Shown here piece by piece: positions 34,616-44,307 of a stretch of DNA of 64,000 nt. The notes under the pieces were generated by a model. It searched no databases and had not been told where the DNA came from. It worked only from the letters and a program-made list of their open reading frames with translations. This DNA comes from an uncultured Candidatus Melainabacteria bacterium (GTDB taxonomy: Bacteria; Cyanobacteriota; Vampirovibrionia; Gastranaerophilales; Gastranaerophilaceae), in the NCBI GenBank assembly GCA_934717745.1, contig CAKUZB010000001.1, forward strand, positions 124,001 through 188,000, read 5' to 3'. The position numbers were made by a program, and so were the translations under genes. How positions within the stretch are numbered: position 1 is the stretch's first letter; every line of letters begins with the position of its first letter.

Positions 34616-37600
34616 ATGATAAATTTTAAACGATTAGGGATATTAATTGCTCTTGTAGTGCTGTCGCAAATGCCCGTATGGGCAAGCGTTTCGACGTGGA
34701 ATGATTTAAATGATGCGGCGGATAATGCTTCGGAAGGTGCAACAGTAAATATTATTAATGACATTACGGCAGACGGTTCGTCGATTGGCTTTTTGCAAAA
34801 AGTTTTAAAATTAGATTTTGAAAATAATAAAGTAAATGGTGGTTCATATTCCGATGAATCGCCATTAGTTTTTTTAGGGGCAGGTTCGTCAGAAACAAAA
34901 CTTGAGATTATAAATGCGACATTCACCGGTTTTAATACAGAGAATGGTATTGTAAAGGGTGCAAATCCTCGTATTGAACTGACTGACGTGTCTTTTGTTA
35001 ACAATAAAGGAATGGCAATTAATAATGAGGGTTATAATGGTTTAGTTATTAATGCAAAAAATAGTGATGTAAACTTCAAAAACAATACAACTTACGGTAT
35101 CAAATCTAATAGTAATGTGTATTTGAACGCTTATGACGGCAAAACAATAACTCTTGATGATGCAATTAGCATTGATAACAATTTTGACGGTAATTTGGTT
35201 ATCAATAACTCGTATAAGGCGGGTACTGATTTGAACGGTACTGTTATTTTGAATAAAAATGTTGATTTTGCAAGTTCAAACGGAACGATTTCGTTGGGTG
35301 CAAAATCTGCTTATAAAAATGGTACTTTGAAATTAGGTGTAACTCCAGCAAACTCAAAAGACTTTAGATTGTCTGTAGGCGGTGAAGCGGCATTAGATAT
35401 GCAAAATAATAATGTTGACAATCTAACTATGAGCAGATTTTCAGGTTCAGAAGATGCACCTTTACATTTGAAATTAGATTATAACGCACAAACAGGTAAA
35501 ATGGACTTAATTGTCGTAAGTGATAGTGCTGTAGGTGCAAGCACTCCGAGTATTATTATTGATGCAATTAATATTCTTGTAGATGGTGATGCAACAGATA
35601 CCGAATTTTTAAATGGCTTGGGTAGAACTGTTATTAATGTTTCAACTGACGTTATTTCTGCTGTAAAAGATAATGTAACTTACCTTTTTAAACCAAAAAC
35701 TGATATATCAGAAAGAGGTGCTTATAAAGTTTCGAAAGCAAGCAATATTACTAACTTGCCAAGATATATTCAAGACCAATATTCCTTGTTAGGTAATGAT
35801 GTTGCAATTACAGAAGATATGACTTTAACAGAGGATTTAGGAACTCTTACTGGAAACGATAGAAATGTAACAATATACGGAAATGGTCATACTTTAGATT
35901 TAAACTCTCATAATGGTGTAAACGTAGCCAATGATCAAACATTAAGTTTCAATAATGTTACATTAAAAAATAGTCATACTCTTTTTGAGAACGAAGGAAC
36001 TATTAATCTTACTTCAGTTGTGTTAAATAACACTTATGCAAATTGTGCTTCCTCATCATTCCTTAATTTTTCTGGATACAATGATTTTATAGAAGGTGTT
36101 ATTAGTTCTGATGGTAAAGTTCATTTACAATCTGGTACAACCAACGTTAGAGAAAATTTTACATTGATTGCGAAATCAATCTTTTTAGGTAGTACTAATG
36201 GTACAAAATCTCCTATTGTTACACTAAATAATCATGGATATATTAGAGTAGCAGATTCGTTTGCTTTTAATAATGCAAATATTAATAATTTCGGAACATT
36301 ATCACTTAAATCCATAATTGGAAGTTCCTATAAACCTACAAAATTTGTTAACAATGGAACTATAAGCATTGATTCAGGTTCCAAATTTTATGTTCAACAA
36401 AATTCTGAATTTATAAATAATTTAGGTGCAATTCTTAATGGTGATATTAAGAATGCTGGTATAATTACAAATGAAGGAAAACTTAATAACGATGTTATAA
36501 ATTTTAATAAATATAGACACGACAGACCGCCTTATTACGGAAAATTAACATCAAATATTGATGATATTGCAGGTTTAATCTACCAACAAGGAGATAGTTC
36601 TGAGGACTCAATATTCAATGTTACAGGCGGAACAATTTCTACTAATGATAAAATAAAAAATTATGATAGCGAAAATGGTGGTATTGTAAATATTCTAGGT
36701 GCGGTAAAATCAGAGGTTCTTCTTAATAATTATAGAGGCAAAACTTATGTTAAAAATGGTGGAGAATTACAAGTTGCAGGTTCAGAAACATCAAAAATTT
36801 TTACTACTAGTGGTAATGTGAACTTTGAAAACGGTTCAACTTTAAACCTTAGAGAAAGCACGATACCTACAGGACAAAAATTTTCTCCTGATAATTTAAT
36901 TTTAGCGGAGAATGATACCTTAAATTTAAAAATGAAAGACGGTCTTACTCTAAATGTTACTGATTCTTCAGCAAAAGGTAATTTCAGCCTAAAAGAATTA
37001 GAGATTAAAGACGGTACTGTACAAAACTGGAAAATAATTAATGATGATAACAACCTTGATATATACAAAAGAACTTCTTTAGACAAGGATTTTAAATTGA
37101 TAAAAACTGCGTCTTCTGCAAGTGGTACAAATTTTGTTACGTATAATAACTCTGAAGGTAAAATTTCATACGGAATAAAAGACTTACAAAGTGCACTAGA
37201 TGAAGTTAAAAATGTAAATAAAGAAAGTGATTATTTCTACGAAATGAGTGGACAAGAAACGGCTTGGGATGATTTTTCAAAAGGTCGATTTATTGTCAAC
37301 GGTAACAATAACACTATTTTAAATTCTCGCATAGTAATTGAGGGTACAGGAAATCTTGTTTTAACTAATGCTAATTTAAGTGATACTACACTTGAAGCAA
37401 GCGCTAACGGTCAACTTGTTATCCGTAACAGTTCCGGGAACGCAATAAACCTTAATAATTCTCTTATTTTGAATAATTCAAATAATAGTAATAGTGGCGT
37501 TAGATTTGAAGGCAATAGCGACATAAACTTTAATGGAGTATATAATGGAAACTCTCCAAGCGGGACGGTTGCTCTTGATTTAGAAAATGCCACTTTAACA

Positions 37601-39079
37601 AGAGGCGACAAAGACTCTCACGCATTTTGGCTTTTGAATAGCGGTACATTAAAATATTATGATGATTTATATTTAGCAAATGGTGGAATGAACGCAATTA
37701 CATTTAATGGTGGTAATTTAGACCTTAGAAACGGTATTGCAAGCAACATTCCATTGTACGGTTTGGCTTTAAAATCAAACTCAAATATCTTTGTAGATGT
37801 TGATTTAGCAAACAAATCAATGGATAAATTAACAGCAAATAATTCTTCATACACAGGTGGAAAACTTAACGTTGCCGGCATGACATTATTGTCTGATGCA
37901 CAAAATGATTTTACTTCAATCAATTTTACAGAAGATAATAACTTAAAATCACATGTTGCATACACAGGTGATAGTAAAGTTGCATATTCGCCAATTTATA
38001 AATATAACGTTAATTACAATGCAAATAATGGAAATTTTGAATTTAAAAGAGGTAACGGCGGAGGCGGAGGCGACGATAGTTCTGCCTTCAACCCTGCAAT
38101 TTTAGCCTCTCCGGTTGGAGCACAACTGGGCAGTTATTTAACTCAATTGAACACTTATGAACAAGCATTTGCAAATCAGGATATGCTGATGTCTTTGACA
38201 AATGAACAAAGAACAGCCTTAAAGTTTGCTAACAAATTGGCTTCAACTCAAGGAACCGGCGAGGGCGGAGTTGTTACATTCTCACCAAATCAAATCCCTG
38301 AACAAAGTAGAGGTTTGTGGTTTAGACCGTTCTCAACTTTTGAAAATGTTGGTTTAAAAAATGGCCCAAACGTTAAAAATATCGGCTATGGTTCATTGTT
38401 TGGCGGTGATAGTGATATTATTGAACTAAAAAACGGCTGGGATATGATTTATTCTTTCTATGCAGGTTATAACGGTTCAAATCAATACTATGACGGTGTA
38501 AGCGTATCTCAAAACGGAGGTACTCTTGGTGCAAGCGGTACTTGGTATAAAGGTAATTTCTTTACAGGCTTAACGGCAAACGTTGGTGCTAGTGTTGCTG
38601 ATGCAAGTACGATGTTTGGAAACGAAGATTTTGCAATGTTAATGACAGGTGTTGCAAGTAAAACAGGTTATAACTGGGAACTTGCAAGTGGTAAATTCAT
38701 TATTCAACCAAGTTTCTTGATGTCATATACCTTTGTTAATACTTTTGATTATACAAATTCTGCGGGTGTAAAAATCAGTTCTGACCCGCTAAACGCAATT
38801 CAAATTGCCCCAGGGTTAAAATTTATCGGTAATTTGAAAAACGGTTGGCAACCATACGTAAGTTTGCAAATGGTTTGGAATGTTATGGATAGAGCAAGAT
38901 TTAAAGCAAATGATGTAAGCCTTCCAAATATGAGTGTTGATCCATATTTTCAATACGGTATTGGTTTGCAAAAACGTGTTGGCGACAGATTTACAGGATT
39001 TGGTCAAGCGATGTTGCGTAATGGAGGTAGAAACGGTATCGCATTACAATTCGGATTTAGATGGGCATTGGGTAAATAA
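34616..39079 (+). CDS. Large autotransporter (type V secretion) with N/S/G-rich passenger
   Basis: 1487 residues. Signal peptide (cleavage after PVWA), then a long passenger rich in N, G, S, T and short beta repeats with many 'xINNxGxL' and 'FNNVTLKNS'-type rungs, as in right-handed beta-helix passengers. A glycine linker GNGGGGGDDSS lies near residue 1150. The C-terminal 255 residues form the beta-barrel, from about RGLWFRPFSTFENV, ending GIALQFGFRWALGK; the aromatic-rich final strand fits outer-membrane insertion. The start 34616 is chosen for its 8-base spacing from AGGA. No protease motif was noticed; probably an adhesin. The two Skp-like proteins at 21-23 kb could help its transport. Confidence 0.88.
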   Translation: MINFKRLGILIALVVLSQMPVWASVSTWNDLNDAADNASEGATVNIINDITADGSSIGFLQKVLKLDFENNKVNGGSYSDESPLVFLGAGSSETKLEIINATFTGFNTENGIVKGANPRIELTDVSFVNNKGMAINNEGYNGLVINAKNSDVNFKNNTTYGIKSNSNVYLNAYDGKTITLDDAISIDNNFDGNLVINNSYKAGTDLNGTVILNKNVDFASSNGTISLGAKSAYKNGTLKLGVTPANSKDFRLSVGGEAALDMQNNNVDNLTMSRFSGSEDAPLHLKLDYNAQTGKMDLIVVSDSAVGASTPSIIIDAINILVDGDATDTEFLNGLGRTVINVSTDVISAVKDNVTYLFKPKTDISERGAYKVSKASNITNLPRYIQDQYSLLGNDVAITEDMTLTEDLGTLTGNDRNVTIYGNGHTLDLNSHNGVNVANDQTLSFNNVTLKNSHTLFENEGTINLTSVVLNNTYANCASSSFLNFSGYNDFIEGVISSDGKVHLQSGTTNVRENFTLIAKSIFLGSTNGTKSPIVTLNNHGYIRVADSFAFNNANINNFGTLSLKSIIGSSYKPTKFVNNGTISIDSGSKFYVQQNSEFINNLGAILNGDIKNAGIITNEGKLNNDVINFNKYRHDRPPYYGKLTSNIDDIAGLIYQQGDSSEDSIFNVTGGTISTNDKIKNYDSENGGIVNILGAVKSEVLLNNYRGKTYVKNGGELQVAGSETSKIFTTSGNVNFENGSTLNLRESTIPTGQKFSPDNLILAENDTLNLKMKDGLTLNVTDSSAKGNFSLKELEIKDGTVQNWKIINDDNNLDIYKRTSLDKDFKLIKTASSASGTNFVTYNNSEGKISYGIKDLQSALDEVKNVNKESDYFYEMSGQETAWDDFSKGRFIVNGNNNTILNSRIVIEGTGNLVLTNANLSDTTLEASANGQLVIRNSSGNAINLNNSLILNNSNNSNSGVRFEGNSDINFNGVYNGNSPSGTVALDLENATLTRGDKDSHAFWLLNSGTLKYYDDLYLANGGMNAITFNGGNLDLRNGIASNIPLYGLALKSNSNIFVDVDLANKSMDKLTANNSSYTGGKLNVAGMTLLSDAQNDFTSINFTEDNNLKSHVAYTGDSKVAYSPIYKYNVNYNANNGNFEFKRGNGGGGGDDSSAFNPAILASPVGAQLGSYLTQLNTYEQAFANQDMLMSLTNEQRTALKFANKLASTQGTGEGGVVTFSPNQIPEQSRGLWFRPFSTFENVGLKNGPNVKNIGYGSLFGGDSDIIELKNGWDMIYSFYAGYNGSNQYYDGVSVSQNGGTLGASGTWYKGNFFTGLTANVGASVADASTMFGNEDFAMLMTGVASKTGYNWELASGKFIIQPSFLMSYTFVNTFDYTNSAGVKISSDPLNAIQIAPGLKFIGNLKNGWQPYVSLQMVWNVMDRARFKANDVSLPNMSVDPYFQYGIGLQKRVGDRFTGFGQAMLRNGGRNGIALQFGFRWALGK

Positions 39080-39091
39080 TTTTACCCAATG
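39066..39091 (+). terminator. Hairpin overlapping the autotransporter stop codon
   Basis: CATTGGGTAAA (39066-39076) pairs perfectly with TTTACCCAATG (39081-39091), loop TAAT; only a weak T tail. Confidence 0.6.
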
Positions 39092-39163
39092 TTAATTTAA
39101 TATTATGAAATTTAAACTTGCTAAATTTTTTTTGTATAATTAAAATATTATAAGAGGTTTTTT

Positions 39164-40057
39164 ATGAATATAGATACTCAAAAGAAGATTGTTGCAGGTT
39201 TTTCAATAACTTCAAATGCGATAATAATTTTGCTGAAATTCATTGTCGGCAGTATTTCAGACAGTATCAGTATTATATCAGAAGCGATTCACTCGTTTTC
39301 TGACTTTTTGGCATCTGTACTTACATTCTTTGCGGTTTCTCGCTCAGCAGAACCTGCGGATAAAGAGCATCCTTTTGGACATGGTAAATATGAAGATATG
39401 TCCGGATTTATTGAGGGTGGTTTGATTATTTTTGCGGGTTTGTTTATTATTTGGGAAGCCTCTAAAAAGTTAATAATCGGTTATCATTCGCAAACAGAAC
39501 CAATGCTGGGAATTTTTGTAATGGGGTTTTCAGTCTTGGCTAATTTTGTTGTAAGCGGATTTTTATTTCATGTTGCTAAAAAATCAGATTCTGTTTCTCT
39601 TTATGCAGATGCAGAGCATTTAAGAACAGATATTTGGTCATCTTTGGGAGTTTTGATTGGATTAGTTCTTATAAAAATCACAGGATATTCTATTTTAGAC
39701 CCGATAATCGCTATAGTTGTTGCAATTATTATTATTAAAGCCGGACTTGTTATCTCGAAGAAAACGCTAAATAACTTGCTAGATGGCTCTTTGCCTGAAA
39801 GTGAACTTAAAAAAATTGAATTAATTTTGAATGAAAATGATTCAATAAAAGGATATAAAAATTTAAAAGCAAGAAAATCCGGACAATATAAATCCGTTGA
39901 AATTACAGTGTTTTTTGACCCTGATATGACAATTGCTCAATGCCATAAAATTTGCGATGATATAGAGGGGCAAATTGCAAAAGAATTGTCGTTTGCAAAT
40001 ATTTTTATACACTCAGAACCTCTAATAATAGAAAAAAATAATTGTGGAAGTAAATAG
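39164..40057 (+). CDS. Cation diffusion facilitator (probable zinc exporter)
   Basis: 297 residues: six membrane spans in the first 200 residues and a cytoplasmic C-terminal domain. Metal sites: HSFSD in the second span and HLRTD in the fifth (both HxxxD, the pattern of zinc-transporting members), plus the family motif EHPFGHGKYE between spans 2 and 3. The C-terminal domain contains VFFDPDMTIAQCHKICDDIE. Exchanges cytosolic Zn2+ for protons; other divalent metals cannot be excluded. AGAGG before the ATG. Confidence 0.92.
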   Translation: MNIDTQKKIVAGFSITSNAIIILLKFIVGSISDSISIISEAIHSFSDFLASVLTFFAVSRSAEPADKEHPFGHGKYEDMSGFIEGGLIIFAGLFIIWEASKKLIIGYHSQTEPMLGIFVMGFSVLANFVVSGFLFHVAKKSDSVSLYADAEHLRTDIWSSLGVLIGLVLIKITGYSILDPIIAIVVAIIIIKAGLVISKKTLNNLLDGSLPESELKKIELILNENDSIKGYKNLKARKSGQYKSVEITVFFDPDMTIAQCHKICDDIEGQIAKELSFANIFIHSEPLIIEKNNCGSK

Positions 40058-40129
40058 TAAATAGAGATTGTCGTTATCTTGCGTTGAGGTGGTGTTATAC
40101 TGTTTTTTGTCTATTTGGCAATTTTGACA

Positions 40130-40156
40130 TAAAAAAAGCAAGCCAAAGGGCTTGCT
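40130..40156 (-). terminator. Terminator of the FlhA-C-like gene
   Basis: AGCAAGCC (40137-40144)/GGCTTGCT (40149-40156), loop AAAG; seven T residues follow on the minus strand. Confidence 0.8.
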
Positions 40157-40163
40157 CATTTTG

Positions 40164-40802
40164 TTATTTTATTTCCAAATTTAGTTCTCTTGCAATTTTG
40201 TGCGGATCACGAATTGAATACATATCTTTATCTTTTGTTGCAACTTCACAAATTTTTTCAAAAATATAATTAATATTATTGATTGATTTACCGTGTCGAA
40301 TTAAATCTGACAGGATAATTTTTATTCCGGTCGGCGGAATAAGTCTTGAGAGGTAGCAAACAAGCCAGCCGTTTGCACGTTGAACTGTTTCCATGTATTT
40401 TTCTGTCAATTCGTTAGACATAACAAGTTCTACATTTTTTATGCACTCTTTTTCAAGATTTGCAATAATTTCGTTTACGGCATAATCTTCTTTAGGTACA
40501 GTAAAACCGTTAAAAACTTGTTTATCTTGAATTGATATTTGATACTCGTTTTCTTGAATTTCACAACTATCAATAATTCTCACCGCAGGTATGATTAATC
40601 CTGTCTTTGCTTTGAGTTTTTTTCTTAAATCACGAACGCCAGTGCATAAATCTTCGCCAAACGGGACTAAATCTTCGCCAACAGTAATTTTTAGTTCATC
40701 AATTCCTAGAGAATCAAACATTTCATCAATTTCGTCTTGAACTGTTTTTTCTTTGGACTTTCTATTAAATTTTAATATGTTTTTTATTTGTTCTATCATC
40801 AT
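40164..40802 (-). CDS. Free-standing homologue of the FlhA cytoplasmic domain
   Basis: 212 residues, no membrane span. In FlhA (the export gate of flagella and type III secretion) the cytoplasmic half begins with a segment like 'LEVGYxLIP...RIRxIRKKxAxxxGxxxPxVxIRDN...L.P..YxI.I.G'. Here it reads LKITVGEDLVPFGE, DLRKKLKAKTGLIIPAVRII and QENEYQISIQDKQVFNG. It continues with helices matching the later 'VxLxxLxxVLxxLLxExVxIRDxxxIxExL' region (GIKIILSDLIRHGKSINNIN). The C-terminal subdomain of FlhA is largely absent. TATAAA ends seven bases before the ATG and no Shine-Dalgarno is visible. A FliI-type ATPase lies at 1403. Alternative: a distant family sharing only the fold. Confidence 0.6.
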   Translation of the reverse strand: MMIEQIKNILKFNRKSKEKTVQDEIDEMFDSLGIDELKITVGEDLVPFGEDLCTGVRDLRKKLKAKTGLIIPAVRIIDSCEIQENEYQISIQDKQVFNGFTVPKEDYAVNEIIANLEKECIKNVELVMSNELTEKYMETVQRANGWLVCYLSRLIPPTGIKIILSDLIRHGKSINNINYIFEKICEVATKDKDMYSIRDPHKIARELNLEIK

Positions 40803-40857
40803 ATAATCTTTTATAAGAATATTTTAAAAAAAGTCAATTTTTGGATATAATAAGACT

Positions 40858-41013
40858 ATGATTACAAAAGAAGTAAATGACTGGGTAAAAAAAGTCGAAT
40901 GTGGTATGTATTCTGATGAAGATGTCATGTATGAATTTGCAAGAATTTCGAGGTTTTTGACAAAAGAAGAATTGATAATGATAAAACGAAAATTAAGTTC
41001 TTATATAAAATAA
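40858..41013 (+). CDS. Small protein of unknown function, 51 residues
   Basis: ATG at 40858 preceded by TATAAT (40846-40851) with exactly six bases between, no Shine-Dalgarno: a leaderless layout. The protein is helical and charged (begins MITKEVNDWVKK, ends KRKLSSYIK). It lies between the FlhA-C-like gene and the last phage gene, on the opposite strand to both, and could mark the left border of the phage cluster. Confidence 0.5.
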   Translation: MITKEVNDWVKKVECGMYSDEDVMYEFARISRFLTKEELIMIKRKLSSYIK

Positions 41014-41244
41014 TTACTTAACAGCAATAATGCATTCGTAAATTCTATCGATTTTTTCTTTCATATCAGAAACTTGTTCTTTAACGTCTTTGACGCTACT
41101 CAAGGAAGCAAACCGATTTTCAACATCTTCAAGGATTTCCCGATGTTTTTTTTCTAATTGTTCAGGTGTAACGACAATTCTCTGCTGGATTAAATACATA
41201 ATCACAACGATAATAATTGGCGAATACTGTAATAAATGTTCCAT
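41014..41244 (-). CDS. Small phage membrane protein with coiled coil
   Basis: 76 residues: one N-terminal membrane span (about 8-22, PIIIVVIMYLI) followed by a charged coiled coil to the C-terminus. Last gene of the phage cluster in the direction of transcription, 11 bases after the large terminase gene. Size and topology fit a small lysis-type membrane protein (spanin- or holin-accessory-like), but no family is recognised. Confidence 0.6.
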   Translation of the reverse strand: MEHLLQYSPIIIVVIMYLIQQRIVVTPEQLEKKHREILEDVENRFASLSSVKDVKEQVSDMKEKIDRIYECIIAVK

Positions 41245-41255
41245 AAGTTTCCTTT

Positions 41256-42557
41256 CTATAAACTAATTGGCCAGTAGTAATCCACAAGGTAAGATGCGGC
41301 ATCTAGCGGGTGCATCAGATATTTCAATTCTTTGGATTGTTTAATTTGTTGGTATGTTGGTACGTCAATTCTTGATGTACCTTCACGATATTTTAAATTA
41401 TAAATGTTATACAAAAGTTTTTCGCACTTTGGACTGACAAACAAAGAAATTGTACCGTCTGCACGATGAATTTTTGAATTAAATGCCATAATTCTGTTTT
41501 TTATAGGTGGATTGAAGGCTTTGATTTTAATATCTACATCATATCCAAATTCTAAAAATTTCTTTTTAATAATTACGTAATTTGTAAATTCGCTTGTGCA
41601 ACTACGGTTATCGCCTGAAGCATCGCCATTGACAATAATTTTACCTTTATGTTGCGGATATCTTCGCATAATCTCCTCACAAGCCTTTGCTGTCGTTGTG
41701 TTTTCCATTGCAATTTCGTCAAAATAAAAAACTTTATCTTCGGTTTTATGTGCTAAAATCCAACACATAGGGTCAACGTTGAAATCACAGGTTATGTGCA
41801 TGTCAAGTTCAGGCTGATATTGAACGTCAATGATGTTCTCGTCTGAAAAATCTTTAACTACTAAGCCTGATGTGTAATGACCGTTTTCGGCTAAAACACA
41901 AATTCTGTAGTAATCTTCGTCGTATAATTTTTTTAATTCGTCGCAAAATCCATCAGGTAAAAAAACGTTTTGAGTTGTAGGGGCTGTAATTAGTCTATAA
42001 TTAGGCAAAGGGTCTTTTATGAATGTCTTATAAATCCAGCCACGTTCCATTTCAGGGTTTGTATGACCAAAAATTCTGTAAGTAAAGTTTTTCCAAGTTG
42101 GTTTTGGTTTTTGACGCATTCTTGCAAGGAGCATTTTGAACGTGTCAAACGGAACTTCTGACATTTCTTCAATTTCGACAAACCCCAAATTTAGGGATTT
42201 TAAATGATTTGGTTCGTCAAAATGTTTGAACAAAATTTCAGATTTATTCTTGAATGTCAAGGTTTGCAAACTTGTCGACCATACGTAATCTTTCCCCTCT
42301 ACAAATCCCATATTATCAAGATGCTCAAAATAAGTTTTAAGAGTAGTATCTCTAACCAGTGTGTAGGTTTGAGCCCCAACAAGTCCTCTTATACCGGCAT
42401 ATTTTAAGCACAATAAAATTCCTAAAAGCGAACCGCAAAAAGTTTTTCCACTTCCATATCCACCTTGATAAACCGCTACATCGATATTGTAGTCGTGTGG
42501 AATTTCTAAAAATTCTCTTTGTGCCGGTAATAATGTATAATTTATTCTGTGTTCCAT
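41256..42557 (-). CDS. Phage terminase large subunit
   Basis: 433 residues; the motor that pumps DNA into the procapsid and cuts it. Walker A VYQGGYGSGKTF (about 28-39), Walker B LGFVEIEEMSEV with the catalytic Glu (about 127), and the RNase H-like nuclease domain with the metal-binding Asp residues in ITCDFNVDPMCW and VNGDASGDN. All key residues are present, so the protein looks functional. GAGGG precedes the ATG. A strong terminator (42582-42608) separates it from the portal gene upstream. Confidence 0.93.
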   Translation of the reverse strand: MEHRINYTLLPAQREFLEIPHDYNIDVAVYQGGYGSGKTFCGSLLGILLCLKYAGIRGLVGAQTYTLVRDTTLKTYFEHLDNMGFVEGKDYVWSTSLQTLTFKNKSEILFKHFDEPNHLKSLNLGFVEIEEMSEVPFDTFKMLLARMRQKPKPTWKNFTYRIFGHTNPEMERGWIYKTFIKDPLPNYRLITAPTTQNVFLPDGFCDELKKLYDEDYYRICVLAENGHYTSGLVVKDFSDENIIDVQYQPELDMHITCDFNVDPMCWILAHKTEDKVFYFDEIAMENTTTAKACEEIMRRYPQHKGKIIVNGDASGDNRSCTSEFTNYVIIKKKFLEFGYDVDIKIKAFNPPIKNRIMAFNSKIHRADGTISLFVSPKCEKLLYNIYNLKYREGTSRIDVPTYQQIKQSKELKYLMHPLDAASYLVDYYWPISL

Positions 42558-42581
42558 TTTTCCCTCAAGTTTTATGAAATA

Positions 42582-42608
42582 TTACAAAAAAAAAGGGGCA
42601 AATGCCCC
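42582..42608 (-). terminator. Terminator between portal and large terminase genes
   Basis: AGGGGCA (42593-42599)/TGCCCCT (42602-42608); the minus strand continues with nine T residues after the stem. It lies inside the structural cluster. Confidence 0.85.
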
Positions 42609-42656
42609 TCAGTAGTGATTTTAATAGGATGCATTATGAATTTATGCTAAGTCTAA

Positions 42657-44294
42657 TTAAATTTCATTTTGAATTAAAAAGTTATTTGCATTTTCAATGC
42701 CATATTGTTCAAGAGCAAATTTAAAACATTCAATCCAGTTAATTTGCTCATTAACGATTGGAACTTCTGCAAAAGATTTAACAACATCAAACAATTCTTT
42801 TGAACGAGTTTTTCTCTCAAGTGTTGCTTTTCTGTCGCCGTATCGGTATATGTAATTTGCATTTCGAACAGTATCATCAACTTCTAAAAACAATGGTTTG
42901 CCATGTTCGTTTATGCAAATCAATTCTCGTCCGATTTTGAAATTCGCAATAATTTCTGCCGTTTTTTCGACCATTGGAATAATTAATTTTCGATTGATTG
43001 CATCAAGCATCATGTTTAATCTGGCCGTTTGTCCTGTAACAGAATATGTTAATTCTGTTGCTGTTCGGGCTTCTGATTGAAGATTTCCGGCCATATTTTT
43101 GAAAATACCTGTCGCACTTTCTGTCGTAGTTTTGAAGTAGTTTAAGAAATCCCAACCATGCAAAGCATTCTCGAAATTTAATGGTACAGGTGCTTGTGGC
43201 ATTAAGGCCGAATCGTATTCGATAATTTTTCCGGGTTTTACAACTTGTTCACCTTTAAAACAACCTTTTGGTGCTAAATAAGGCGGATTCATCATTAGTG
43301 AGAGTGCGTCTAATTGTTTGTTCAATATAGTTGATGAAATGTTATTTAGGATAATTGCAACTTTTAATGGAGACATGCCTCGTTCTGTTTCGGGATTTTT
43401 GATTATATTTGCGTAAATAAAAGGATTTATTACAAAAGGATTATCTTCCATTCTGATAATTTCATGTCTGCCTGCGACTACGATTATCTGATTTTTAAGA
43501 ATTTCACCAGTTTCAAGTTCTATATCGCCCCAATATTCAAGAATTTCAATTTTATTGCCGTCAACTGCTTTGTCTGCATTTGCGTTTTTATTCTTTTTAT
43601 TTGAAATAATTGATTTTAAGTTTTCAATTTTTTCTTCGGTTAATAGGGTGTTTGATTTGTCTGCAATTATGTCGTGTATTGAGGAGTAGGTTCTGTAAAT
43701 TTTTGCACAACTGTCCCAGTTATCCATTTCATTTTTGTCAAAAACAAAATCTTCAGGTTTTAAAAACTTGATTTTTGCATTGTCGTAAATTACTTTTTCT
43801 TCAACAACAAAGCCTGTTTCGGTTGGATTGACAAGTTGTTCTTCAATAGTTTGAGGGCGTCTTATCGTTTTTGTTTTGGTTTGCCAACCAACAAAAATCG
43901 TGCTTTCGCCTGTTTCTACGATACTATCAATCATTTTTTCCATTTCTTCTTCAAGTTTCATTTGCTCAAAAGTGTTTACTAACATTGCTTTTTGTCGATT
44001 GGCAAGCATTTGAGTTTGAGGTGTGTTGCCGGAAACGTCAAACATTGAATCAGGGTGTGAATATAGATTTTCGCTGATGTGGGCTTTCAATGTTTGAGCA
44101 AGTTCGTAGATGTCAGGTAGTTGAATTTTAGTGTTCCATTCGTTTACAGTTGGAATATTATTTTTATAAATTGCATTTTTGATAAGTTGAATATCTGTCA
44201 ATTGACCTCTACGAGCATCTTCCAGATTGTCGTACTTTTGTGTGATTTTTGCTGTCAAAAACAGTTCGTCGTCTTGTTTTGTAGTTGGTTTCAT
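42657..44294 (-). CDS. Phage portal protein
   Basis: 545 residues from the ATG at 44294, which has AAAGGAAAAA upstream (a longer frame reaches into the GNAT gene and is rejected). Features fit the short-tailed-phage portal family: an N-terminal helical region with ARRGQLTDIQLIK, ETGESTIFVGWQTK strands, PEDFVFDKN, WGDIELETGEIL, then the long helical stem region with NNISSTILNKQLDALSLMMN and ARTATELTYSVTGQTARLNM. It forms the dodecameric channel for DNA. Call supported by position next to terminase and by this pattern. Confidence 0.85.
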   Translation of the reverse strand: MKPTTKQDDELFLTAKITQKYDNLEDARRGQLTDIQLIKNAIYKNNIPTVNEWNTKIQLPDIYELAQTLKAHISENLYSHPDSMFDVSGNTPQTQMLANRQKAMLVNTFEQMKLEEEMEKMIDSIVETGESTIFVGWQTKTKTIRRPQTIEEQLVNPTETGFVVEEKVIYDNAKIKFLKPEDFVFDKNEMDNWDSCAKIYRTYSSIHDIIADKSNTLLTEEKIENLKSIISNKKNKNANADKAVDGNKIEILEYWGDIELETGEILKNQIIVVAGRHEIIRMEDNPFVINPFIYANIIKNPETERGMSPLKVAIILNNISSTILNKQLDALSLMMNPPYLAPKGCFKGEQVVKPGKIIEYDSALMPQAPVPLNFENALHGWDFLNYFKTTTESATGIFKNMAGNLQSEARTATELTYSVTGQTARLNMMLDAINRKLIIPMVEKTAEIIANFKIGRELICINEHGKPLFLEVDDTVRNANYIYRYGDRKATLERKTRSKELFDVVKSFAEVPIVNEQINWIECFKFALEQYGIENANNFLIQNEI

Positions 44295-44307
44295 TGTTTT
44301 TCCTTTC

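Noticed and set aside
34351..35004. 217-codon minus-strand frame overlapping the autotransporter start
   Set aside because: Mostly antisense to the signal peptide and passenger; only its last 47 codons lie in non-coding DNA, and they have no supporting ribosome site.
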